The notes beneath the pieces were generated by a model. That model made no database searches. It was not told the origin of the DNA and saw only the letters and a list, made by a program, of their open reading frames with translations. 5,816 nucleotides of DNA. Origin: an uncultured bacterium. Lineage in GTDB: Bacteria; Spirochaetota; Spirochaetia; Sphaerochaetales; Sphaerochaetaceae. A program made the translations under genes and the position numbers. This document shows, in pieces, positions 1 through 5,816 of this stretch. Location: NCBI GenBank assembly GCA_905215015.1, contig CAJMOS010000143.1:1-5816 (forward strand), given 5' to 3'. Positions within the stretch are counted from its first letter, which is position 1. The number at the start of each line of letters is the position of its first letter.

Positions 1-957
1 CTCGCCCTCCGGGGGCCCTTCCACGAGCGGATCAGCTATGACGTGACCGACATGGGCATGCTTCTGGAGGAATACCGTGCCGCCGTTGCCCGACAGGGCC
101 AGCGCTCGCTGATTGCCATCGGCAGGGAGAGGGGATGGATCGCCCTGCATGGTTTCAATGATTTCACTGATGGCAGGCTCTGGGCTCTGGAGAAGATCCG
201 TGACCGGTGGATGGACTACCTTGCCCTCGGTCCGAACCTCGGGCTCTTCAACCCCGAGCACATTTCCGTGCTGGCGCGCATGTGCGACGAGGTGGGTGTG
301 GATCCCGTTTCCAGCGGAATCGCCCTGATCGCCGCCCGGCAGGACCAGCTTGCTGACGGGCCGGAACTGGTCGAGGTGGTACGCAGCTTCGGCATGGCCC
401 AGTCCCGGTACAGCGCGGTGATGGAGAGTCCGACGTTGGCATCCTACCGGATCGGAGCCTTGGAGCTGTTGCCGCTGGATCTCCGGGTATTGCCGGCGCA
501 GGCGACGTTGGCATGCTCGGGGGACGACACGATCCTTTTCGAGGAGTTGCTCGGATCCGGAGGGAACGCCTATCTGAGGGGCGACAACCTCGTTTTGGCG
601 CGTATGGCGCTGCGGGGGGTGGAAATCCGGATGGTCATGGAGACGCTCGGCCTTCCCAAAGCGTTCCATGGCCTGGTCTGCGCCGACCGCCATATCCGGC
701 CGATGGGGATGCTGGCGCGGCTCGCCACCGATGGAGAGGGGCACCTTTTCACCGAGGACGCGGTGCTTGAGCTGGGACATGAGGCGATGCGGATGCAGGA
801 CCGTCTGGACGCCAGGCTCGGCCGCTCGCGGGGGGGACGGATTCCCGACTGTTTCGTCACCGGGGTGATGTACGGGGATCCCGGACAAAACCTGGTACGG
901 ACGAGCCGTCTGATCGAGGTCTACCGGGCGCTCCGGTCCTCGATTTCCAACGCCTGA
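1..957 (+). CDS. Aldehyde:ferredoxin oxidoreductase (AOR)-like protein, C-terminal part (5' end outside the window)
   Basis: The frame is open from the first base (reading LALRGPFHERISYD before the GTG at 43), so this is the C-terminal 318 residues of a longer protein, not a gene starting at 43. Several stretches recall AOR domains 2 and 3 in order: GWIALHGFNDFTDGRL near 130-180 (family 'GalPtrNf..G.f'), LGPNLGLFN near 226, CDEVGVDPVSSG at 283-318 (family 'CnelGlDtiStG'), LPLDLRVLPAQAT near 475, HGLVCA near 670 (family 'DxxGLC'), and an end resembling 'elGeRiwnLeRlfN...DdtLP'. Classical AORs are tungstopterin, [4Fe-4S] enzymes that oxidise aldehydes with ferredoxin. The CxxCxxxC ligands expected just before GPNLG are absent here, so activity is doubtful. 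The 3' end overlaps the convergent phosphoesterase gene by 37 bp. The family call rests on recalled motifs, not an alignment. Confidence 0.6.
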   Translation, partial: LALRGPFHERISYDVTDMGMLLEEYRAAVARQGQRSLIAIGRERGWIALHGFNDFTDGRLWALEKIRDRWMDYLALGPNLGLFNPEHISVLARMCDEVGVDPVSSGIALIAARQDQLADGPELVEVVRSFGMAQSRYSAVMESPTLASYRIGALELLPLDLRVLPAQATLACSGDDTILFEELLGSGGNAYLRGDNLVLARMALRGVEIRMVMETLGLPKAFHGLVCADRHIRPMGMLARLATDGEGHLFTEDAVLELGHEAMRMQDRLDARLGRSRGGRIPDCFVTGVMYGDPGQNLVRTSRLIEVYRALRSSISNA

Positions 958-1448
958 AGGACGGTATCCTTCCACAGCGACCTGATTTCGATCCTGGCAG
1001 GGGCGAGAATGGCGTAGGACGCGGCGCTGCCACCCCTGGGGTAGGCTGCTGAACCCGGGTTGAGGATGATGATTCCATCGTCGTCCACATACAGTCTGGG
1101 GACATGGATGTGCCCGAACAGGAACAAATCTCCTTCGCGCATCGAAAGGCCATAGGGACTCGGCCAACGGTCACCGTGGGTCATGACGATGGTCCGGCCA
1201 TGCCAGGGAAGACGCTGCACCAATGGGGGAACCGGTTTTCCGATGCTCTGGAAGTCATAGGAGCTGTCGCAGTTTCCCTTGACCAAGGTCATCTCCGCCG
1301 TGCCGGTGAGCGTCGGACCAAGATGCCCGGGTTGCAGGTCCCCGCAGACCAACATCGAATCCAACTGATGGGCGACGAGCAGTTCCCGCAGCCGCTCGAA
1401 GGCCTCCCGATCCCCATGGATGTCGCTCGCGACCAGATATCCTTCCAT
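921..1448 (-). CDS. YfcE/MJ0936-type metallophosphoesterase (phosphodiesterase)
   Basis: A 175-aa protein, a usual length for the small YfcE/MJ0936 phosphodiesterases. These are cytosolic, use two divalent metals (often Mn) and hydrolyse phosphodiester bonds in model substrates; the natural substrate is generally unknown. All metal-site blocks are present in order: SDIHGD (D9, H11), CGDL (D37), KGNCD (N59, D61), THGDRW (H91) and GHIHVP (H113, H115), followed by the typical NPGS at 130-133. The ATG at 1448-1446 is chosen because it puts the first motif eight residues in, as usual, and GGTAGG lies 10 bases upstream. In-frame TTG (1457) and GTG (1466) starts are less likely. The frame stays open further upstream, but only antisense to the hydrolase. 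It is read divergently from the hydrolase operon, and its 3' end overlaps the AOR-like gene. No clear own promoter was found. Confidence 0.9.
   Translation of the reverse strand: MEGYLVASDIHGDREAFERLRELLVAHQLDSMLVCGDLQPGHLGPTLTGTAEMTLVKGNCDSSYDFQSIGKPVPPLVQRLPWHGRTIVMTHGDRWPSPYGLSMREGDLFLFGHIHVPRLYVDDDGIIILNPGSAAYPRGGSAASYAILAPARIEIRSLWKDTVLQALEIEDRSAR
956..972. other. Small perfect stem-loop at the end of the AOR-like gene
   Basis: GAAGGA (956-961), a five-base loop, then TCCTTC (967-972) form a 6-bp perfect stem. It begins inside the TGA stop (955-957) of the AOR-like gene and lies within the C-terminal codons of the opposing phosphoesterase gene. No T-run follows on the right, so it is not a standard intrinsic terminator. 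It could slow polymerase or protect the 3' end, but a stem this short can also arise by chance. Confidence 0.2.
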
Positions 1449-1499
1449 ACCGGGCAAGCCTACCACGGAACCGGTAAAGAGAAAAGACGGCGCGAGGTG

Positions 1500-1528
1500 T
1501 TGAGGGACGCTTGCGTTTCGGGTACGAT
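1500..1528 (+). promoter_or_regulatory. Sigma-70-type promoter for the hydrolase-yihY-orf152 operon
   Basis: TTGAGG (-35, 1500-1505) and TACGAT (-10, 1523-1528) are separated by exactly 17 bases, each matching four of six consensus positions. They lie in the only intergenic region and point towards the hydrolase. Transcription would begin near 1535, giving a leader of about 15 bases that barely contains the ribosome binding site. This is a prediction by eye. Confidence 0.5.
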
Positions 1529-1542
1529 GCAAGCATGCAAGG
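1527..1542 (+). repeat. Imperfect 8-bp tandem repeat over the predicted transcription start
   Basis: ATGCAAGC (1527-1534) is followed directly by ATGCAAGG (1535-1542). The pair runs from the end of the -10 box across the predicted start site and into the ribosome binding site. An inverted CTTGC copy lies at 1510-1514. It could be an operator, but it may be chance. Confidence 0.3.
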
Positions 1543-1544
1543 AG
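1539..1544 (+). promoter_or_regulatory. Ribosome binding site fixing the hydrolase start
   Basis: AAGGAG sits six bases before the ATG at 1551. This decides the start, because the same frame is open back to 1104, where the extra 149 codons would be antisense to the phosphoesterase gene. Confidence 0.8.
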
Positions 1545-1550
1545 CACCGT

Positions 1551-2486
1551 ATGGCAAGCGAGATCCATTCCTTCAAGGCCGATGACGGATTGCAGATCTA
1601 TTACCGGGTCTGGAAGCCTGAATCTGATGACAAGCTCGTCGGAATCGTCCACATCCTCCACGGCATGGCCGAGCACAGCGGCAGATACGAGGAATTCGCG
1701 TCTTTTCTGACCCGCTGCGGCTATATCGTCTATGCCCAGGACCACCGTGGCCACGGCATGACGGCCGAGCGCAACCACATGCCCTACGGGTTCTTCGCCG
1801 AGCAGGATGGATGGAAACGGATCATGGACGACTGCAGCATGCTGGACCAGATCATCATGGACGAGCAGTCGGACGAGCTTCCCTTTTTCCTGCTCGGACA
1901 CAGCATGGGCTCTTTCCTGGCCCGCAGCGTCATGGTCGGCCACGCCGACCTGTTCAGCGGCGTCATCGTCATGGGTACCGGTTGCTCACAGGGCATGGCG
2001 GGCAAGTTCGGGCTCTGGCTTGCCAGACGCCACGTCAGGAAACTGGGAGCCCGGACCCCGGACGCGATGTTGGAAAAGCTCTCCTTCGCCTCCTACCTGA
2101 AACATATTCCCAACCCGCGTACCGGAAGCGACTGGCTTTCCCGGGACGAGAAGATGGTCGACCGTTACGAGCATGACCCCCAGTGCGGCTTTACCTGCAC
2201 GACCAGCTTTTTCCGTGACTTGCTCACCGGTCTTGCCTACGCGAACGACCCGGCCAACGCCGAGAAGTTGCCCGACGACCTGCCGATCCTTCTGATCAGC
2301 GGCAGCGAGGACCCGGTCGGCGGCTGGTCGAAAGGCGTGCGGAAGGTCTATACCCTCTACCACGAGGCGGGGATTGAAGACCTGACCCTGCGCCTGGTGG
2401 ATGGCGCGCGCCATGAGGTGTTGAACGAGACGGACCGGGAGGACACCTATCGCTTCCTGCTGGATTGGATGGAAGACCGACAGTGA
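1551..2486 (+). CDS. Alpha/beta hydrolase, monoacylglycerol lipase / lysophospholipase type
   Basis: A 311-aa serine hydrolase of the Hydrolase_4 (serine aminopeptidase S33, PldB-like) group, the usual length for bacterial monoacylglycerol lipases. Visible features in order: HILHGMAEHSGRY (34-46, oxyanion-side HG typical of this group), QDHRGHGMT (63-71), nucleophile elbow GHSMG with Ser118, acid GSEDPVGG with Asp254, and base GARHEVLNE with His288, giving a complete catalytic triad. A cap region lies between about 145 and 225. There is no signal peptide, so it is probably cytosolic or membrane-associated, cleaving fatty-acyl esters of glycerides or lysophospholipids. The true substrate cannot be read from the sequence. 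It is first in its operon, with a good AAGGAG site and a promoter just upstream. Its TGA shares a base with the ATG of the next gene, indicating translational coupling. Confidence 0.9.
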   Translation: MASEIHSFKADDGLQIYYRVWKPESDDKLVGIVHILHGMAEHSGRYEEFASFLTRCGYIVYAQDHRGHGMTAERNHMPYGFFAEQDGWKRIMDDCSMLDQIIMDEQSDELPFFLLGHSMGSFLARSVMVGHADLFSGVIVMGTGCSQGMAGKFGLWLARRHVRKLGARTPDAMLEKLSFASYLKHIPNPRTGSDWLSRDEKMVDRYEHDPQCGFTCTTSFFRDLLTGLAYANDPANAEKLPDDLPILLISGSEDPVGGWSKGVRKVYTLYHEAGIEDLTLRLVDGARHEVLNETDREDTYRFLLDWMEDRQ

Positions 2487-2488
2487 TG
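2471..2488 (+). promoter_or_regulatory. Coupled stop/start (TGATG) with ribosome binding site for yihY
   Basis: GGAAGA (2471-2476) lies nine bases before the ATG at 2486, whose A is the last base of the hydrolase TGA (2484-2486). This supports the ATG over the in-frame TTG at 2465 and indicates that ribosomes ending the hydrolase reinitiate on the membrane-protein gene. Confidence 0.7.
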
Positions 2489-3709
2489 CAGCAACTGAAG
2501 CAGAACAGGCATGTGAACCTGTTGGTTCTCGCCTATCAGAACGGCATGCGCGAGAATATCTTCTCCACCGCCAGCAGCCTGACCTATTCGACGTTGATGG
2601 CCTTGGTCCCGGCATTTGCCTTCTATTCCGCTTTCTTCGGGGCGTTCGGGGTGCTCGATGCCTTCATGGCCTCGTTCGGGAGGTTCTTGACCGAGACCTT
2701 CGGTGCGGAGATCGCCAACCAGTTTGTCGAGTGGATCGGGACCAACAGCCACAACGCCCTGAGCCTTGGGGTGATCGGCCTGCTCTCCTTTTTGTGGACC
2801 ATGACCCTGTTGCTGAACAAGGTCTGGACGGAGATCAACCGCATCTACCACACCTCGATGCGCCGCACGCTCGTCAACCGTTTTGCCGGCATCATCATCT
2901 TCATCGCCTTTTCTTTGGTCTTTGGAGGCGTTTATCTTTCCCTGCAGGGAAAGATGCTCTGGTACGGCAGGCTGCTCGGTCTGGAGAGCCTGTTCAGCAT
3001 GAAGCTGACTACCGGCGGCTTCCGTTTCGGACTGATATGCCTCGGCATGTACCTGACCATCTCCTTCGTCCCAAGCACCAGGGTTCGCTTCCGCTCCGCC
3101 ATGCTGGCCGCCTTCTACGCTGCCGTCGGCTTCTTCGTCTCCAACACGGTCCTGAGCGGCCTGACCGGCATGGCGACCCGCTACTCGGTCCTCTATGGTT
3201 CTCTTGCCGCGGTCTTTCTGATCCTGTTCCGTGTCTACGTGCTCTGGATGATCGGGCTCTGGGCTGTCGAGTTCGCCTACGTGCACCAGTTCCGGCCCGA
3301 CGAGCAGGAATTCCACGGCCTGCCGGAAAGTCCTGCCTTGCAACTGTCGGACGGCATCAACATCATGATGCTGGTTGGCGCGAACTTCCGGGATGGGAAG
3401 GGGAGCACTTCGACGGCGGAGATGGTGGAGCGGCTGGCGATTCCCGGATATCGGCTCTATGGATTCCTCGACCTGCTGGAATCTCTCAGGTTCATCCAGC
3501 CGGTCGCGCCGAACAAGAAACGCTATACGGTGGCGCGTCCTTTGGGTGATTTACGGATTTACCAGCTGGCCAACGCATTGTACGGACTCGGCACCTTGGG
3601 ACCTGATGACAAGGATACTGCGGGCGAGGCGGTGGCGAAGGCGGTGCGTGACGACGGGGTGGATTGCCTCGGGGATCTGACGGTCGAGAACCTGCTCGAA
3701 CGGGTATGA
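2486..3709 (+). CDS. YihY/BrkB-family (virulence factor BrkB) inner-membrane protein
   Basis: A 407-aa integral membrane protein. The N-terminal STASSLTYSTLMALVPAFAFY (27-47) is the family signature ('aAaLaYytllSlvP'). About six membrane segments are visible, near 31-55, 91-112, 134-155, 182-200, 206-228 and 238-265. The last contains YGSLAAVFLILFRVYVLWMIGLWAVEFA, also characteristic. A soluble tail of about 140 residues follows, in which 308-350 (TSTAEMVERLAIPG...LLESLRFIQPV) looks like a winged-helix-type module, common in longer members. The old RNase BN label for this family is considered wrong. Its biochemical role is unsettled; E. coli member YhjD has been linked genetically to lipid A precursor export. 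Pairing with a probable lipid hydrolase fits an envelope role, but that is inference. It is translationally coupled to the hydrolase and is followed 15 bases later by orf152. Confidence 0.9.
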   Translation: MQQLKQNRHVNLLVLAYQNGMRENIFSTASSLTYSTLMALVPAFAFYSAFFGAFGVLDAFMASFGRFLTETFGAEIANQFVEWIGTNSHNALSLGVIGLLSFLWTMTLLLNKVWTEINRIYHTSMRRTLVNRFAGIIIFIAFSLVFGGVYLSLQGKMLWYGRLLGLESLFSMKLTTGGFRFGLICLGMYLTISFVPSTRVRFRSAMLAAFYAAVGFFVSNTVLSGLTGMATRYSVLYGSLAAVFLILFRVYVLWMIGLWAVEFAYVHQFRPDEQEFHGLPESPALQLSDGINIMMLVGANFRDGKGSTSTAEMVERLAIPGYRLYGFLDLLESLRFIQPVAPNKKRYTVARPLGDLRIYQLANALYGLGTLGPDDKDTAGEAVAKAVRDDGVDCLGDLTVENLLERV

Positions 3710-3724
3710 GAGGAGGAGGCAGCG

Positions 3725-4183
3725 ATGCTGATTGAGAAAGACAAGGCCGGGATGGTCGACATGCTCTGGCACCAGATGATCGACGTGGAGAGCGGTATCC
3801 TTCCGAAAGAGCGGTACCGGCTGAAGGATATTACCCTGACGCTGCACAAGAATCCGCGGATGCGGGGAAACGAGGACCTGGTCTACGTCCCTTGGGCGGT
3901 CACCGTGCGCCATGAGGGCAAGGTGATCCTCGTGGTCTCCATAGAGCAGGACGACCTGCGCGCCCTGGCCCAATCGCTGGGATGTCCGGTGCGGGAGCTC
4001 CAGGAGGAGCGAGGTACCAAGGGCTACTTCGGCGAGCCGAGAATCGTTGCCTATGGGGGCGCCAGGCGCGAGGACCTGGGGCTGTTTGACGAGAAGATGG
4101 ATCTGCTCGGGGCGAAGGAATGCCTGTTCGAGTGGGCCTTGGATATCGTCGATGTGGCCGGAGACCCACAGCCGCTAGCGTGA
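3725..4183 (+). CDS. Protein of unknown function, 152 aa, third gene of the hydrolase-yihY operon
   Basis: I do not recognise this protein. The start is secure: a run of AGGAGGAGG (3711-3719) lies five bases before the ATG. There is no signal peptide or membrane segment. It appears to be a soluble, charged alpha/beta protein with a beta-rich centre (LVYVPWAVTVRHEGKVILVVSIEQDDL, residues 52-77) and a glycine-rich stretch GTKGYFGEPRIVAYGG (97-112). It has two cysteines (87 and 123), not arranged as a metal site. Only 15 bases separate it from yihY and no promoter is visible between them, so it is very likely co-transcribed with the lipase-like and YihY genes. Its 3' end overlaps the opposing crp-like gene by 9 bp. 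Codon use and GC resemble the neighbours, with no sign of recent transfer. Confidence 0.75.
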   Translation: MLIEKDKAGMVDMLWHQMIDVESGILPKERYRLKDITLTLHKNPRMRGNEDLVYVPWAVTVRHEGKVILVVSIEQDDLRALAQSLGCPVRELQEERGTKGYFGEPRIVAYGGARREDLGLFDEKMDLLGAKECLFEWALDIVDVAGDPQPLA

Positions 4184-4792
4184 CAGCTGGTAGAGGGAGC
4201 GGTCGTTTTTGAGTTTTCCTGCCTTTTCCAGATTCCGGAGCTCCAGATAGAGCGCCGTCGGGGTGATGCCCAGGAGGGCGGCGATTTCCTTCCTTTTCAG
4301 GGGGATGACGAAGGTACGGCTGTGGTGCAGCCGGCTTTGTTCCTCGAGGAACCAGGAGACCTTTTCCCTGGCGCTTTTCTGGGTCAGGATGGCAAGCCGG
4401 GAAAGGGCGTCCTCCGCTTCCTTTGCTATCAGTTTCGTCATATTCTCCATCAATTCCCCATGCCCACGGAGCGTCCAGATCGGGGCGTAGCCGATGGTGC
4501 AGTCGGTTTTCGCCAGGTAGGTGAGCGTGCTCCGGTTCTGGGTGAGCGCGAGGGTCATGGCGAAGCAATCGTTTTTCTCAAGCGTGCGTTGCAGTACCTC
4601 GCCCGCCAGCTCCTCGACCGTCCCTTCAAGGACAATCAGCACATCCTTGCTGGCCATTCCTTTCCCGAGGATTGCCGAGCCGGCAGGAAACTCCTCCTCG
4701 TGGAGATCGAGGAGGGTGATGGTGTTCCAAAATGAGCGCATGTCCTTCAGATGGAACAGGGGGCAGGTGAGATACGCATGCAGGTCAACCAT
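4175..4792 (-). CDS. Crp/Fnr-family transcriptional regulator
   Basis: A 205-aa protein, near the usual 200-230 aa for Crp/Fnr regulators. The N-terminal half has a cyclic-nucleotide-binding-type beta barrel (FPAGSAILGKGMASKDVLIVLEGTVEEL, 35-62). A long dimerisation helix follows at about 112-150. The C-terminal helix-turn-helix is LKRKEIAALLGITPTALYLELRNLEKAGKL (165-194), matching the family pattern in which the second helix contacts DNA. Its phosphate-cassette region does not show the cAMP-binding GE...R..S/T of E. coli CRP, and the three cysteines (10, 76, 98) do not form the Fnr cluster, so the signal it senses is unknown. GGAG (4802-4799), inside the last codons of the upstream EEP gene, lies six bases before the ATG. 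Only 3 bp separate the two genes, so they form one operon. It may regulate that operon or its neighbours; no binding site was identified. Confidence 0.88.
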   Translation of the reverse strand: MVDLHAYLTCPLFHLKDMRSFWNTITLLDLHEEEFPAGSAILGKGMASKDVLIVLEGTVEELAGEVLQRTLEKNDCFAMTLALTQNRSTLTYLAKTDCTIGYAPIWTLRGHGELMENMTKLIAKEAEDALSRLAILTQKSAREKVSWFLEEQSRLHHSRTFVIPLKRKEIAALLGITPTALYLELRNLEKAGKLKNDRSLYQLSR

Positions 4793-4795
4793 CGC

Positions 4796-5816
4796 TTACT
4801 CCAGGACAAAGTCCAGCAGGACCGGCTGGTGGTCGCTGAGCGCGAAGTTGATGTCCACGGTGGAGACCTGCGCCCTCACCCCTTGGGTGACGAGGAAACC
4901 GTCTACGATGGTGGTGTAGGTGATTCCTTTCCGGTAGGGGATGTCGGCAGCCCTGACAGTGGGCGTCTTCTCGTCGGCGTAGAGGGTCAGCCCGTCGGGA
5001 ATCGCGCTCTTGTCGATTTCCTTCGCCCAGACCGGCTCCTGCTGGGTGGTGGGAAACTGGGTCTTGGCAAGGGCCATGCTGAAGTCCCCCCCACAGACCG
5101 CATAGTTTCCTTCGGCCTGGATTTGGAGCATGACGTTCACCAGGCTTTGGAGTTGCAACGGCTTGACCGCCCCCACCATCTGGCTGTTGATCAGGTAGAA
5201 GGTCTTTCCGTTCTCCACCGGCAGGCTAGCGACGGAGAAGCAGGGATCCAGGTTGAAATAGATTTCCGGAAAGGCGTCGTCGGCCTGATAGCTCCTGCGG
5301 ACCGCCTCCTCGATCGGATGCTGGCTCAGGGTGAGCAGTCCGCTGGTGGTGGATCCCTGGACGTCCTTCGGGGGCCAGAGCAGGAAGGCAGTATGCAGGT
5401 TCTCGGCCCAGACGGACTCGAAGCCTGTCATGCCGCTCTCGATCATGGCACGCTCGTCAACCTTCCGGCTCCTGCCGCTCGGTTCATCCACCTCTTGGAG
5501 CAGGATCATGGACGCCTGCAGTTGTTTGGCCTGGGCGATGATGGAACGGAGCGTGCCCGTTACTGCGCCTTGGTCAGGCGCCTTGGCATGCAGGCCCCGG
5601 GTGGGGCTGCCGTCCTGCATGGCTCCCGTTTCCTGGTATGCGCTGAAGGATGGCGTGTAGGCTCCCCAGCCGATATTCCATGTGGCGATCCGATAGACCG
5701 TGTCGTTCTTCAGCATCTGCTCCGATGGGGTGCCTGCGATGTCCAGCTGCTGGTTGTCTGGGATATGGTGGTATTGAACGGTGACAAAGGCGAGGTAGCA
5801 AGCTACGGTAAAGCAG
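4796..5816 (-). CDS. Endonuclease/exonuclease/phosphatase (EEP)-fold protein with N-terminal membrane anchor (5' end outside the window)
   Basis: The frame stays open to the window edge. Before the ATG at 5716 it reads CFTVACYLAFVTVQYHHIPDNQ and onward, a membrane-anchor tail plus the HxIPDNQ linker I recall from this subfamily. The gene therefore continues beyond 5816, and the 5716 ATG (306 aa) is internal. EEP blocks (numbered from that ATG) are ATWNIGWGAY (N14), LLQEVDEPSGRS (E75), SGLLTLS (125-131), GGDFS (D211), VDGFLV (D272) and SDHQPV (D295, H296). The fold includes metal-dependent nucleases and phosphatases; the anchor suggests action at the outer face of the membrane. Two usual active-site residues differ: N-x-H is INSQ (Q179) and GDFN is GDFS (S213). 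Activity may be altered or lost. It is upstream of, and probably co-transcribed with, the Crp-like gene. Confidence 0.82.
   Translation of the reverse strand, partial: CFTVACYLAFVTVQYHHIPDNQQLDIAGTPSEQMLKNDTVYRIATWNIGWGAYTPSFSAYQETGAMQDGSPTRGLHAKAPDQGAVTGTLRSIIAQAKQLQASMILLQEVDEPSGRSRKVDERAMIESGMTGFESVWAENLHTAFLLWPPKDVQGSTTSGLLTLSQHPIEEAVRRSYQADDAFPEIYFNLDPCFSVASLPVENGKTFYLINSQMVGAVKPLQLQSLVNVMLQIQAEGNYAVCGGDFSMALAKTQFPTTQQEPVWAKEIDKSAIPDGLTLYADEKTPTVRAADIPYRKGITYTTIVDGFLVTQGVRAQVSTVDINFALSDHQPVLLDFVLE

Noticed and set aside
962..973. 12-base direct repeat CGGTATCCTTCC, also at 3793-3804
   Set aside because: About one such match is expected by chance in a window of this size, and the copies lie in unrelated coding contexts.
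1104..1550. N-terminal extension of the hydrolase frame, 149 codons
   Set aside because: It is antisense to the well-supported phosphoesterase gene; the strong ribosome binding site at 1539 and the family length fix the start at 1551.
1449..1943. N-terminal extension of the phosphoesterase frame
   Set aside because: It is antisense to the hydrolase gene and adds residues not seen in the family; the ATG at 1448 gives the expected beginning.
2447..3343. Long open frame on the minus strand opposite yihY (298 aa)
   Set aside because: Composition is low-complexity and charged (rich in E, D, Q, H, G) with no motif, as expected from the antisense of a GC-rich membrane-protein gene.
4190..4220. T-rich stretch after the 152-aa gene as a terminator
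   Set aside because: No stable stem precedes the T-run, and the bases encode the helix-turn-helix end of the regulator on the other strand.
3900..4568. Minus-strand open frame of 222 aa across the convergent junction
   Set aside because: It is rich in P, R, H and A, lies in another frame of the crp-like gene and antisense to the 152-aa gene, and lacks a ribosome binding site.
5574..5801. Short minus-strand frame at the right edge
   Set aside because: It overlaps the true EEP frame, which stays open to the edge and has a membrane anchor and recognisable linker; this one has no motif.

Overview
This is a compact, GC-rich bacterial window (by eye near 60 % GC) with seven genes and almost no spare DNA. 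The mixture suggests an anaerobic, possibly spirochaete-like (Sphaerochaetaceae-type) bacterium. The basis is an aldehyde:ferredoxin-oxidoreductase-like protein and an anchored endonuclease/exonuclease/phosphatase (EEP) protein of a type I recall from spirochaetes and anaerobic Firmicutes. This assignment is tentative: no rRNA or marker gene is present.

Layout. Positions 1-957 (+) hold the 3' part of an AOR-like gene. It overlaps tail to tail by 37 bp with a short YfcE/MJ0936-type metallophosphoesterase gene (921-1448, -). A 102-bp divergent intergenic region (1449-1550) follows, with a good sigma-70-like promoter pointing right. That promoter serves a three-gene operon: an alpha/beta hydrolase of the monoacylglycerol lipase/lysophospholipase type (1551-2486), a YihY/BrkB-family membrane protein (2486-3709, start and stop overlapping), and a 152-aa protein of unknown function (3725-4183). 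The last gene overlaps by 9 bp with a Crp/Fnr-type regulator gene (4175-4792, -). That regulator is the downstream partner, 3 bp away, of an EEP-fold gene (4796 to the window end, -) whose 5' end lies beyond the window.

How the genes fit together. The rightward operon pairs a probable lipid esterase with an integral membrane protein, so an envelope or lipid role is plausible but not proven. The leftward pair (EEP then Crp-like) is very probably co-transcribed. There are no RNA genes, mobile elements, CRISPR arrays or long repeats, and no gene-free stretch longer than 102 bp.

The most notable points are two apparently degenerate enzymes. The AOR-like protein seems to have lost the segment that carries the CxxCxxxC iron-sulfur ligands. 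The EEP protein has Gln and Ser where its family normally has an active-site His and Asn. I found no convincing undescribed multi-gene system.
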